Below, piece after piece: positions 6,373 through 14,232 of a stretch of 24,388 nucleotides of DNA. The notes beneath the pieces are model-generated. The model was not told the origin of the DNA and searched no databases. It worked only from the letters and a program-made list of their open reading frames with translations. The position numbers were made by a program, and so were the translations under genes. Each line of letters opens with the position of its first letter. Position 1 is the first letter of the stretch. The DNA comes from an uncultured Oscillospiraceae bacterium (GTDB lineage Bacteria > Bacillota > Clostridia > Oscillospirales > Acutalibacteraceae), in the NCBI GenBank assembly GCA_958451705.1, contig CAUDRD010000002.1:1-24388 (forward strand), given 5' to 3'.

Positions 6373-8613
6373 ATGAATAGCTCAGGCGGTTTTTTTAATA
6401 AAAAAATAGTAAAGTCGGCGTGTGCTCTTTTTTGTGCGGCAAGTTTGCTCCTTTCTGCGTCAGGCTGCGGAGTGAGAAGCAACGTCAGCTCAATTAAAAG
6501 CGATGCTCAATTAAAGGTGACTGAGGCGGTAAGCTCCGGCGAAAGCTATCGCTTAATAAAAGACAATACCAATCTTAAAAAGGTTGCGTCTTCGGGGCTT
6601 ATCGAGCTTTATTTTGACAGCGTTACTATGGCGGGTGTTGTAAGGGAGACTTCAAAGGATAAGTACTGGTATGCTCTTCCCACTACTTCAGCGGGAACGA
6701 CTAACGACAGCAGCGTGGTTTCGGCAACAGTTATCTCCGGCGGAAAGCTCTATACCCTTAACTCTCAGGATAACTCAGTGGCTTTCGGAACTGTCACGGC
6801 TAAGTCCGACAGCAGAGGCCTTTATATGACCTATACTATGGGAATTGACGCTAAAACGGCAGCCCTTACAAGCAAAACCGTTAAAGAGGGCAGCATATGG
6901 CTTCAGGTTACGGTAAATTATGTCCTTCAAGATGGAAGCCTTTTTGTAAATATAGATATGTCTAAAACACTCTGCGCTCCGGGTATGACTGTTCTCGATA
7001 TTTCTCTGCTTGACTTTTTCGGAGCCTCGGCAACTTCTGCGGCGGACGATTACATTCTTGTGCCTGACGGCAGCGGAGCGGTGATTAAAACCGGCGTTGC
7101 CGATACAGCTTATAAAACCCTTAATTTCGGCGTTTATCAGCAGGCAAGCAAAGATACATATTCGGCAATTGTTCCGGCTTTTGGCGTAAAACAGGGTGAA
7201 AGCGCATTTGCCGCCATTATCAGCAGCGGAGCCGAGCTTGCCACAATTACCGCTGAGCGTGCCGGAAGCGACGGAGCACTTTATAACCGTGCGGGAGTTA
7301 AGTTTAATATAACTCCCTATTCACTGGGAAAAACCCAGTCCTATGTGGGCAACGAATCCTATGACGGGGAAATTGAAATCTGCTATCGCTTCCTTTTGGG
7401 CAATAATGCAGGATATGTGGGAATGGCGGTTGCCACCCGTGAGCAGCTTATAAGGGAATCGGTGCTTTCTACAAAAACCGTTTCTGCCGGGGAGGACTTA
7501 CCCCTTGTACTCAGCTTAATAGGAAAGGGCGTTACAAGCGAAAATCCGTTGTCGCTTATTTCTTCCACCAAAACCCTTACTACATATACGGAAGCTCTCG
7601 ATATTTTAAATCAGCTTAAATCCAAGGGAATAGACAATATAGCTCTTCGCTATAAGGGAACCCTTGACGGAGGACTTAATCAGGCAGATATTTTTGGAGC
7701 GGATATGATGCTCACTCTCGGTACAAAAAGCTCCTTTGAAGATTTGTGCAATTATGTAAGCAGCCAGAATTTCAGTATGTTTATCGAAACGAATATTCTT
7801 TCGAGCGCAAGATATAACCGCTTTTCCTCAGGTAATTCGGCTTATTATTTGGACGGCGAAAGAATTTCCATTTCCTTTGATAATGAACTTGCGGGAATAT
7901 ACGGAGGAGAATATTTTAAGCGTAACCTTTTAGCTCCGGATAAAATTGATGATGCGGTAAAACAGGTTACTGATATTTTTGAAGATCTGCCGGTGGGTAT
8001 TTCGCTGGGAGATATGGGTAAAGTGCTTTACAGCGATTTTTCCGGCGATTATACTTCACGCACTCAAGCAGCAAGTATTATAGCGGATCAGACAAAGATT
8101 GTCTCCGCAGGACGCAGCCTTATGGTCAGCGGCGGAAACTTCTATATGATTAAAAACGCAAACTATATTTCCGACCTTGCTCTTTCCGCCAATGCTCCTG
8201 AAACAGCCGCTTATGAATCGGTGCCCTTTGTGCCCATGATTCTTCACGGAATTTTTGATTATTCCGGCACACCTATTAACTACGAGGAAGACGAAAAAAC
8301 CGCATTTTTAAGAAGCATAGAATACGGAGCCTGTCCGTCCTTCGAGTTCGTTTATAGGGATAACGATGATGAAAATGACGACAATATCGTCTATAGCCAT
8401 TGGATGAATGGAGCAGCAAAGTATTATGAAGAGGCTAACGACGCTTTAAGTGATCTCAGAGATAAGCGTATTAACAGCCATTATATGGTTGCCCAGGGAG
8501 TTTACTGTACGGAATACAGTACAGGCTCGATTATATATGTAAATTATACAGATTCTGATTATACGGTTAACGGAGTTAATATTCCTTCAATGGATTTCGT
8601 AAGAATCAACTGA
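6373..8613 (+). CDS. Large secreted lipoprotein, probably DUF5696-type
   Basis: A predicted lipoprotein of 746 residues. The signal is a basic start (NKKIVKS), a hydrophobic stretch ACALFCAASLLLSAS and the lipobox SGC with Cys32 as lipidation site, so the protein should sit on the outer face of the membrane. The body has two parts: a beta-rich N-terminal half (about 70-370) and a half starting near residue 375 with alternating helix/strand text (TTYTEALDILNQLKSKGIDN, ALRYKGTLDGG), which looks like a sugar-hydrolase-type barrel. From memory this resembles DUF5696 proteins of Clostridia and Paenibacillus; function unknown. I prefer the ATG at 6373 over the GTG at 6364, because the GTG lies inside the AAGGGTGAT ribosome binding site. 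It follows sigF after 82 bases and precedes cwlD, so a sporulation role is possible but unproven. Confidence 0.8.
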   Translation: MNSSGGFFNKKIVKSACALFCAASLLLSASGCGVRSNVSSIKSDAQLKVTEAVSSGESYRLIKDNTNLKKVASSGLIELYFDSVTMAGVVRETSKDKYWYALPTTSAGTTNDSSVVSATVISGGKLYTLNSQDNSVAFGTVTAKSDSRGLYMTYTMGIDAKTAALTSKTVKEGSIWLQVTVNYVLQDGSLFVNIDMSKTLCAPGMTVLDISLLDFFGASATSAADDYILVPDGSGAVIKTGVADTAYKTLNFGVYQQASKDTYSAIVPAFGVKQGESAFAAIISSGAELATITAERAGSDGALYNRAGVKFNITPYSLGKTQSYVGNESYDGEIEICYRFLLGNNAGYVGMAVATREQLIRESVLSTKTVSAGEDLPLVLSLIGKGVTSENPLSLISSTKTLTTYTEALDILNQLKSKGIDNIALRYKGTLDGGLNQADIFGADMMLTLGTKSSFEDLCNYVSSQNFSMFIETNILSSARYNRFSSGNSAYYLDGERISISFDNELAGIYGGEYFKRNLLAPDKIDDAVKQVTDIFEDLPVGISLGDMGKVLYSDFSGDYTSRTQAASIIADQTKIVSAGRSLMVSGGNFYMIKNANYISDLALSANAPETAAYESVPFVPMILHGIFDYSGTPINYEEDEKTAFLRSIEYGACPSFEFVYRDNDDENDDNIVYSHWMNGAAKYYEEANDALSDLRDKRINSHYMVAQGVYCTEYSTGSIIYVNYTDSDYTVNGVNIPSMDFVRIN

Positions 8614-8627
8614 TATTTTGTTTAATT

Positions 8628-8667
8628 ATAAGCCGGATGAACACCCGTCATTCGGCTTATATTCTTT
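8628..8667 (+). terminator. Hairpin terminator after the lipoprotein gene
   Basis: A 13-bp stem, ATAAGCCGGATGA (8628-8640) with TCATTCGGCTTAT (8648-8660) and a single G-U pair, has a 7-base loop and is followed by a modest T-rich tail (ATTCTTT). The tail is weak, so termination may be partial. Confidence 0.65.
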
Positions 8668-8733
8668 AAAAGCCTGCATATATATTAATGTCTGCTCGGG
8701 ACGTAAGACGTGTTCGGCGGCCATTATATTAAC

Positions 8734-8740
8734 GGGTGAT
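8734..8740 (+). promoter_or_regulatory. Ribosome binding site that points to a TTG start for cwlD
   Basis: GGGTGAT occupies 8734-8740. The in-frame GTG (8736) and ATG (8739) lie inside it and cannot use it. The TTG at 8745 is 4 bases beyond, the same spacing as between GGGTGAT and the ATG of the upstream lipoprotein gene. TTG 8745 is therefore the likely start. Confidence 0.6.
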
Positions 8741-8744
8741 GCAG

Positions 8745-9470
8745 TTGAATAATTTTAAAAGATGGTTTATAGGAATAATTTCCGGTGTTTTAATATTTAC
8801 GGCGGCGGTTTCGGGAACATATAAGCTTAACGAAAAAGCGGTTATGTCTCTTAGCTCGTCTCCGGTTGACGAGACGGTTTTTATAATTGACGCAGGTCAC
8901 GGGGGTATGGACGGCGGTGCTGTTGGAGTTGACGGAACCGTTGAAAAGGATATAAACCTTTCCACTGCACTTAAACTTAGAACTATGATGAATGCTTTGG
9001 GCTTTAAAACGGAAACTACCAGAACAGAGGATATTATGACCTGCGACGATGGTCTTTCAACTCTCAGGGAGAAAAAAGTTTCCGATATAAGAAACAGGCT
9101 TAAGCTCCTTGAAACTACGGAAAAAAGCGTGCTTATAAGCATTCATCAGAATTCTTATCCCAGCAGTACAAGTAAAGGCAGTCAGGTCTTTTATTCCGGC
9201 GGCAATGAGCAAAGCAGCGTTTTAGCGGAATCTATACAAAACAGCATTGTTTCGATGATTCAAACCGATAACCACAGAAAAATTAAAAAAGCGGGGACTA
9301 GTATCTATCTTCTCTATCACGCCACAAAACCGGCCGTAATGGTGGAGTGCGGATTTATGACAAACCCCAGTGAATGTGAAAAACTCAAGGACGAAGGCTA
9401 TCAAAACGAGCTTTCCTTTGGGATAATCTGTGGAGTTTTTGAATACCTTAAAAATCTGGAGGAAGTCTAA
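8745..9470 (+). CDS. cwlD: N-acetylmuramoyl-L-alanine amidase, CwlD-like
   Basis: Zinc-dependent Amidase_3 enzyme that cleaves the bond between N-acetylmuramic acid and L-alanine. With 241 residues, an N-terminal membrane anchor (RWFIGIISGVLIFTAAVSG, 6-24) and no cell-wall binding repeats, it matches CwlD, which helps make muramic delta-lactam in spore cortex (family knowledge). Zinc ligands are visible: His52 in DAGHGGMDGG, Glu67 in TVEKD and His134 in SIHQN. The catalytic glutamate is Glu201 in VECGFMTNPSE. The CwlD-typical block GSQVFYSGGNE is at 145-155. Residue numbers assume the TTG start at 8745; ATG 8739 would add two residues. Its stop overlaps the radA start by one base (TAATG). A vegetative amidase is possible, but size and spo context favour CwlD. 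Confidence 0.88.
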   Translation: MNNFKRWFIGIISGVLIFTAAVSGTYKLNEKAVMSLSSSPVDETVFIIDAGHGGMDGGAVGVDGTVEKDINLSTALKLRTMMNALGFKTETTRTEDIMTCDDGLSTLREKKVSDIRNRLKLLETTEKSVLISIHQNSYPSSTSKGSQVFYSGGNEQSSVLAESIQNSIVSMIQTDNHRKIKKAGTSIYLLYHATKPAVMVECGFMTNPSECEKLKDEGYQNELSFGIICGVFEYLKNLEEV

Positions 9471-10840
9471 TGGCGGTAAAATCTAAATCAATTTATGTTT
9501 GCAGTCAGTGCGGATATGAAAGTGCCAAATGGTACGGAAAATGTCCCGGCTGCGGCGAATGGAATACAATGAACGAAGAGGTCAGAACTCCTGTTTCCGG
9601 CGCAAGACAGCAGAGTGCAGGGGTGAGGATGCCCACGGCTGTGCCGATTAACAGTATTTCCGAATCTATGGAGCACCGCTATAAAACGGGGCTTTCGGAG
9701 CTGGACAGAGTTTTAGGCGGCGGCATAGTAAAGGGCTCCCTTGTGCTTTTAAGCGGTGACCCGGGAATAGGTAAGTCAACTATCCTTCTACAAATCTGTC
9801 AGTACATAGGTGAAGGACTAAAAATCCTCTACGTTTCCGGTGAGGAATCGGCTCATCAGATAAAACTCCGTGCGGTGCGTTTAGGGGTCACTACAGAAAA
9901 TCTCTACATAATGTGTGAAACAGATGTTCAGAGCATTGCTGAGTTTATCCGCACTGAAAAGCCAGATATCGCTATAATCGACTCCATTCAGACTATGTCA
10001 ATTTCCGACCTTTCCTCTTCTCCGGGAAGCGTCACTCAGGTAAGGGAGTGTACAAACTGTCTTACCCGCACGGCAAAGATAATGGATATACCTATAATTG
10101 TTGTAGGCCACGTCAATAAGGACGGAAATATTGCAGGTCCAAAGGTTTTGGAGCATATTGTGGACGCTGTTCTCTATTTTGAGGGCGACAGAAATATGTC
10201 CTACCGTATTTTGAGAGCTGTAAAAAACCGTTATGGCTCTACAAACGAAATCGGCGTTTTCGAGATGCTGGATAAAGGCCTGAGAGAGGTTGAAAACCCC
10301 TCTATGATGCTCCTTTCCGGCAGACCGAAGAACACTTCCGGCACCTGCGTTGCCTGTGCCATTGAGGGTACAAGACCTATTCTTGCAGAGGTTCAGGGTC
10401 TTGTGGCTCCCAGCGGATTCGGAAATCCCAGAAGAATGGCCACGGGCTTTGACTATAACAGAATGTCTATGATAATTGCAGTACTGGAAAAAAGAGCGGG
10501 CTACTTTTTTGGAAATATGGACGTATATATAAACGTTGTAGGCGGTCTGCGTTTGGATGAGCCCGCAACTGATTTATCCGTTGCAATGGCGCTGGTTTCG
10601 AGCCTTAAGGATAAAGTGGTTCGTGAGGATGTTTTGGCATTCGGAGAAATCGGACTGGCGGGGGAAATCAGAGCTGTTTCCAACTGTGAACAGAGAATAC
10701 TTGAGGCGGCACGTTTAGGTTTTACACGGTGCGTTGTGCCACGGCACAACCTCAGGGGACTTTCACAATCTGTTAAGGATAAAATAGAAATTATAGGCGT
10801 CAGAGAGGTGAGGGGAGCCTTTGAAGCTGTCAGCGAATAA
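9470..10840 (+). CDS. radA: DNA repair protein RadA (Sms)
   Basis: RecA-like ATPase with a Lon-protease-like C-terminal domain; it acts as a hexameric helicase in branch migration during recombination. The 456 residues are normal for the family. The N-terminal zinc ribbon has Cys11, Cys14, Cys25 and Cys28 (CSQCGY, CPGCGEWN). Walker A is GDPGIGKST (96-104), the Walker B region is IAIIDSIQTM, and the RadA-specific KNRYG motif is at 252-256. The C-terminal Lon-like domain begins near 290 and contains VYINVVGGLRLDEPATDL and AFGEIGLAGEIR. The start overlaps the last base of cwlD, with a GGAGGAAG ribosome binding site inside cwlD. The downstream gene starts 20 bases before the radA stop. Confidence 0.97.
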   Translation: MAVKSKSIYVCSQCGYESAKWYGKCPGCGEWNTMNEEVRTPVSGARQQSAGVRMPTAVPINSISESMEHRYKTGLSELDRVLGGGIVKGSLVLLSGDPGIGKSTILLQICQYIGEGLKILYVSGEESAHQIKLRAVRLGVTTENLYIMCETDVQSIAEFIRTEKPDIAIIDSIQTMSISDLSSSPGSVTQVRECTNCLTRTAKIMDIPIIVVGHVNKDGNIAGPKVLEHIVDAVLYFEGDRNMSYRILRAVKNRYGSTNEIGVFEMLDKGLREVENPSMMLLSGRPKNTSGTCVACAIEGTRPILAEVQGLVAPSGFGNPRRMATGFDYNRMSMIIAVLEKRAGYFFGNMDVYINVVGGLRLDEPATDLSVAMALVSSLKDKVVREDVLAFGEIGLAGEIRAVSNCEQRILEAARLGFTRCVVPRHNLRGLSQSVKDKIEIIGVREVRGAFEAVSE

Positions 10841-11585
10841 TAGTTTTCTATCCCTGCCCCTTCTGCCTCAGGGGCAAGTTACCTGTGGTATCATTGCGGG
10901 GAACTGTACCGAAGAAATAACGTTATCTCTCGAAAAGTATGGTATTTGCCTTATAAAAACATCGGCGGACGAAAATCTGGACGAGCCTGTAAAATATCAC
11001 CCTGATATGCTTTTTTATCCCTGCGGAAAGGAAAAAATCATTTTAGCTCCCTCACAGAATGAGCAGAAGATTATCCTCGAAAAAATTGGATTTAAAGCTG
11101 AATTTTCAAATCCCTTAAAAAGAAAATATCCCCATGATATCGCCCTTAATTTTTTGCCCTTAGGCGGATATATCTTTGGCAGAACGGATTTTGCCGACCC
11201 TCTTGTTTTAAAAAATGCCGGGGAGCAAGGAGCAGAGCTTGTAAAGGTAAATCAGGGTTATGCAAGGTGCAGTGTTTTAGTGGTAAATGAAAAAGCGGCA
11301 ATTACCGAGGATGAGAGTCTTTTTAAAACCCTTACTGAAAAGGGCTTTGATGTGCTTAAATTAGAGCGTGGATATGTAGTCCTTGATGGGTACGACTGCG
11401 GATTTATCGGCGGAGCAGGGGGGAAAATTTCAGAAGATACCGTTGCCTTTTTCGGCGATTGTTCACTTCACCCACAGTGGAGGGAGATAGAAGCATTTCT
11501 CAGTAAACACTGCTGTAAAGGTGTTTTTTTAAGCTGCAAACCGCTCACTGATTACGGCGGATTCGTTCCGATTTTAGTCAGTTAG
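10821..11585 (+). CDS. Conserved protein of unknown function, DUF6873-like
   Basis: A soluble protein of 254 residues with no signal peptide or membrane segment. Distinct motifs are HPDMLFYPCGK (60-70), YPHDIALNFLPLGGYIFG (103-120), VNQGYARCSVLVVNEKAAIT (143-162), GFIGGAGG (194-201) and CKPLTDYGGFVP (239-250). From memory these resemble the clostridial DUF6873 family, which I recall being linked to the GME (guanidino-modifying, pentein) fold; I could not check this. The start is a TTG at 10821, preceded by the purine-rich AGAGGTGAGGGGAG inside radA, with a 20-base overlap with radA in another frame. The next gene, a radical SAM enzyme, starts 30 bases after its stop, so the genes are probably cotranscribed. 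Conserved Cys, His and Asp residues would fit an enzyme, but no reaction can be named. Confidence 0.75.
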   Translation: MKLSANNSFLSLPLLPQGQVTCGIIAGNCTEEITLSLEKYGICLIKTSADENLDEPVKYHPDMLFYPCGKEKIILAPSQNEQKIILEKIGFKAEFSNPLKRKYPHDIALNFLPLGGYIFGRTDFADPLVLKNAGEQGAELVKVNQGYARCSVLVVNEKAAITEDESLFKTLTEKGFDVLKLERGYVVLDGYDCGFIGGAGGKISEDTVAFFGDCSLHPQWREIEAFLSKHCCKGVFLSCKPLTDYGGFVPILVS

Positions 11586-11615
11586 ATAGAAGATAAAATT
11601 TTTAGGAGTTTTGTT

Positions 11616-12710
11616 ATGCCGCCTCTTTCAGTTCTTATAAAGCCCGCTTCCAGTATGTGCAATATGCGGTGCAAATACTGCTTTTACGCCGATGTAACGG
11701 ATTTCAGAAAGGTGCGCAATTTCGGCGTAATGAGCCGTGAGACGGCTGAGAATCTTATAGAAAAAGCCTTTGCCTTTGCCGATAAGGGAGAGCCTATTTC
11801 CTTTGCCTTTCAGGGGGGAGAGCCTCTTCTTGCGGGGCTCGACTATTTTAAAAATTTTACTGCCTTTGTAAAGGAGAAAAACACAAAAGGAAACCCGGTA
11901 TATTACGGTATACAGACAAACGGAACCCTTGTCACCGAAGAGTGGGCCGAGTTTTTCAAAGCCAATAAATTTCTCGTGGGGCTGAGCCTTGACGGCGATG
12001 AAGCGGGGAATAAGTTCAGAGTTTCGGCTGAAAAAAACTCCACCTTTTACAGGGTGCTGCAAACGGCGGAAATGTTTAAAAACCACGGAGTCGATTTTAA
12101 TATTTTAACGGTTCTCACCGGTTACTGTGCCGAAAACGGTGAGAGGATTTATCGCTTTTTCAGGAATAAGGGCTTTAAGTATATTCAGTTTATACCTTGT
12201 CTGCGTCCATTTGGTGACAAAAGCGAAAGCGAGCTTTACATGACCGAAAAGCAGTACGGCGATTTTCTCATCAGGGTTTTTAGTCTTTATGTAAAGGATT
12301 ATGTTCGGAACAACTATATAAGTATCAGGCAGTTTGACAACTGGGTTCAGATGTATGTAGGCAACCGTCCCGAACAGTGCGGAATGATGGGACACTGTAC
12401 CTTTCAGTTTGTGGCTGAGGGCAACGGAAACATATATCCCTGCGACTTTTACTGTACCGATGAGTGGCTTTTGGGCAACATAAACGAAAACGGTTTTACA
12501 GATTTTGTAGAGGGAGAAAAAATGCGTTCTTTTATTGAGGAAAGCATCGAAGTTCCCGAAAAGTGCAGAAAGTGCCGTTTTTATCCTCTTTGCCGTGGGG
12601 GAGGCTGTAAGCGTTCACGGCTTGACAGAGACTACTGCGAAAGCTACAGGCGCTTCTTTTCGGCGTGTCTGCCGCTGTTCAGAGTGTTTACAAATGAGCC
12701 GAAAAGGTGA
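11616..12710 (+). CDS. Anaerobic sulfatase-maturating enzyme-like radical SAM/SPASM protein
   Basis: Radical SAM enzyme with a SPASM domain. Characterised relatives convert a Cys or Ser of sulfatases to formylglycine without oxygen. The 364 residues match the family. The first Fe-S cluster motif is Cys15, Cys19, Cys22 (MCNMRCKYCFY), the SAM-binding glycine motif is FQGGEPLL, and QTNGTL and LSLDGD follow. The C-terminal SPASM region carries CGMMGHC, YPCDFYC, CRKCRFYPLC and RGGGCKR for two auxiliary clusters. Asp277 in YPCDFY is at the position I recall for the catalytic base of the Clostridium perfringens enzyme. The ribosome binding site is TTTAGGAG. No sulfatase gene is in the window, so the substrate may be encoded elsewhere or differ; a peptide-modifying SPASM enzyme is the main alternative. 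A terminator follows. Confidence 0.85.
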   Translation: MPPLSVLIKPASSMCNMRCKYCFYADVTDFRKVRNFGVMSRETAENLIEKAFAFADKGEPISFAFQGGEPLLAGLDYFKNFTAFVKEKNTKGNPVYYGIQTNGTLVTEEWAEFFKANKFLVGLSLDGDEAGNKFRVSAEKNSTFYRVLQTAEMFKNHGVDFNILTVLTGYCAENGERIYRFFRNKGFKYIQFIPCLRPFGDKSESELYMTEKQYGDFLIRVFSLYVKDYVRNNYISIRQFDNWVQMYVGNRPEQCGMMGHCTFQFVAEGNGNIYPCDFYCTDEWLLGNINENGFTDFVEGEKMRSFIEESIEVPEKCRKCRFYPLCRGGGCKRSRLDRDYCESYRRFFSACLPLFRVFTNEPKR

Positions 12711-12759
12711 TTAATAGGTGTTACAGATTTATTTGCTTAATAAATCAGTATAGAGAAGA

Positions 12760-12796
12760 GGCTGTCTCACTGTGTTAGTGAAACAGCCCTTTTTAT
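12760..12796 (+). terminator. Terminator between the radical SAM gene and mtaB
   Basis: A 12-position stem, GGCTGTCTCACT (12760-12771) with AGTGAAACAGCC (12777-12788) and one C-A mismatch, has a 5-base loop and a CTTTTTAT tail. It ends the plus-strand cluster. On the minus strand the mismatch becomes a G-U pair, so it may also end mtaB, although the minus-strand T tail is poor. Confidence 0.82.
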
Positions 12797-12806
12797 ATTT
12801 CAGTTT

Positions 12807-14102
12807 TCATTTTTCAATTTCACCATAACAGTATCCGTCACGGTATTCAGACAGCCTTACTTTCTTAATTTTTCCCATAAGGCACTCCTCTGCTTTGACT
12901 CTTACAGGAGTGTAGTTTTCAGTGTAGCCCTCCGAAAATCCGTCGTGGGTTCTCGACTCGAAAAGTACCTCTTCCACTGTTCCGAGGGCTTGACGAATTT
13001 TTTCTTCCCTTATTTTTTCGCAGAACTCGATGGCCTTTGCGGCTCTTATTTCCTTTTCGCTTTTCTCAATTTGATTTTCCATTTTGTCCGCCTTTGTGCC
13101 GGGGCGTCTCGAATAGGGGAAAACGTGAACCTTTTCAAAACCTACCTTTTGGCAGAAACGGAGGGATTCCTCAAAATCCTCCTGAGTTTCCCCGGGAAAA
13201 CCTACCATAAGGTCCGTGGTGAGTGAGGCGTTTTTGAATTTTTCACGAAGCTTTACGCAAAGGTCGTAGTATTCCTGTGCGGTGTAGTGGCGGTTCATGG
13301 CTTTTAGGGTTTTGTCGCAGCCGCTCTGGAGGGAAATGTGAAACTGTGGACAGAATTTTTTAAGGGAAGAGAGAGCTTCAATAACTTCGTCGGTTATGTG
13401 GTCAGGCTCAAGGGAGCCTAAGCGCACTCGCTCTATGCCTTCGGTTTTGCAAACCGTTTCCACCGCCATGGGGAATGTTACGTTTTCAAGCTCCCTTCCG
13501 TAAGAGGAGAGGTTTATGCCTACAAGCACAATCTCCTTATATCCTGATTCTGCCAGATGTTTTGCCTCTTCCTTTATCTCATCAAGGGGTTTTGAGCGGA
13601 CAAATCCTCTCGACGTGGGAATTATGCAGTATGAGCAGCGGCGGTTGCAGCCGTCCTGAATTTTAAGGAAGGCTCTTGTACGCTCTTCAAAGGAGGTTAT
13701 TGTATCGCCGGAAAATTTTTCTCCTATTTCGTGACTGCACACATTGAAAATCCGTTTTCCCTGTCGGATATACTCCTCGATAAGTCTTAAAAGCTCCGTA
13801 TTGTTGCGGTTTCCCATAACAATATCAGCCTGTGTCAGTTCCTTTGCCTTTTCAGGGTACGCCTGGGGCATACATCCTGTTAAAACCGTTATGCAGTCGG
13901 GGTACATTCTTTTAAAGCGCCTTACTGCCTGACGGCTTTTTTTATCTCCTGTTCCCGTAACGGTGCAGGAGTTTATTATATATATGTCGGCTTTTTCGGT
14001 GTGGGGCACCGTTTCAAAACCGTTTTTTCTTAAAAATTCTCCCATCGCCTGGGACTCGTACTGATTAACCTTGCAGCCGAGAGTATAAAAAGCAGCTTTC
14101 AT
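12807..14102 (-). CDS. mtaB: tRNA t6A37 methylthiotransferase MtaB
   Basis: Radical SAM methylthiotransferase that converts t6A to ms2t6A at position 37 of ANN-decoding tRNAs. The 431 residues are standard. The N-terminal UPF0004 domain starts TLGCKVNQYES with Cys10, Cys46 (NSCTVTGTGDKKSRQAVRRF) and Cys77 (TGCMPQ) for the auxiliary cluster. The radical SAM motif is Cys152, Cys156, Cys159 in QDGCNRRCSYCIIP. SLEPDHITDEVIEAL, HISLQSGCDKTLKAMNRHY, DLMVGFPGET and HVFPYSRRPGT are characteristic. A C-terminal TRAM-like segment follows. The KVNQYES form and NSCTVTGTGDKKS separate MtaB from MiaB and RimO. The ATG has a GGAG ribosome binding site and a promoter at 14135-14163. The gene is transcribed convergently with the maturase and divergently from the carboxypeptidase. 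Confidence 0.95.
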   Translation of the reverse strand: MKAAFYTLGCKVNQYESQAMGEFLRKNGFETVPHTEKADIYIINSCTVTGTGDKKSRQAVRRFKRMYPDCITVLTGCMPQAYPEKAKELTQADIVMGNRNNTELLRLIEEYIRQGKRIFNVCSHEIGEKFSGDTITSFEERTRAFLKIQDGCNRRCSYCIIPTSRGFVRSKPLDEIKEEAKHLAESGYKEIVLVGINLSSYGRELENVTFPMAVETVCKTEGIERVRLGSLEPDHITDEVIEALSSLKKFCPQFHISLQSGCDKTLKAMNRHYTAQEYYDLCVKLREKFKNASLTTDLMVGFPGETQEDFEESLRFCQKVGFEKVHVFPYSRRPGTKADKMENQIEKSEKEIRAAKAIEFCEKIREEKIRQALGTVEEVLFESRTHDGFSEGYTENYTPVRVKAEECLMGKIKKVRLSEYRDGYCYGEIEK

Positions 14103-14134
14103 CTGTTTTCTCCGTTCTCTGATTGTATGGTGAA

Positions 14135-14163
14135 ATTATATTCCAAAGGGGTTAAAAAATCAA
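14135..14163 (-). promoter_or_regulatory. Promoter of mtaB
   Basis: On the minus strand: TTGATT (14158-14163), 17 bases, TATAAT (14135-14140). It lies about 35 bases upstream of the mtaB start codon. An inverted repeat (14149-14169) covers the -35 box. Confidence 0.8.
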
Positions 14164-14194
14164 TAACCCGCCGTTCTCTGTGGTATTTTGGAAT
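14140..14194. repeat. Nested inverted repeats in the mtaB / carboxypeptidase divergent promoter region
   Basis: The outer arms are ATTCCAAA (14140-14147) and TTTGGAAT (14187-14194), 8 of 8 complementary. The inner arms are GGGTTA (14149-14154) and TAACCC (14164-14169). In addition, the direct repeat CCGTTCTCTG occurs at 14112-14121 and 14171-14180. The arms surround the mtaB -35 box, so they could be operator sites or form a cruciform or RNA hairpin. Confidence 0.6.
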
Positions 14195-14209
14195 TTTTCG
14201 GCATAGATT
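14181..14209 (+). promoter_or_regulatory. Possible sigma-E-like promoter of the D,D-carboxypeptidase
   Basis: TGGTATT (14181-14187), 14 bases, CATAGATT (14202-14209). The second element matches 7 of 8 positions of the B. subtilis sigma-E -10 pattern CATACAHT; the first matches about 5 of 7 positions of the -35. No convincing sigma-A promoter is visible here. The match is by eye and could be chance. Confidence 0.25.
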
Positions 14210-14232
14210 TTAGTAAATCGGAGGTGTCTTAG

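Noticed and set aside
8676..8728. Sigma-G-type promoter for cwlD (CATTATA at 8722-8728)
   Set aside because: The -10-like element is good, but no -35 element lies at the right distance, and transcription would start in the ribosome binding site.
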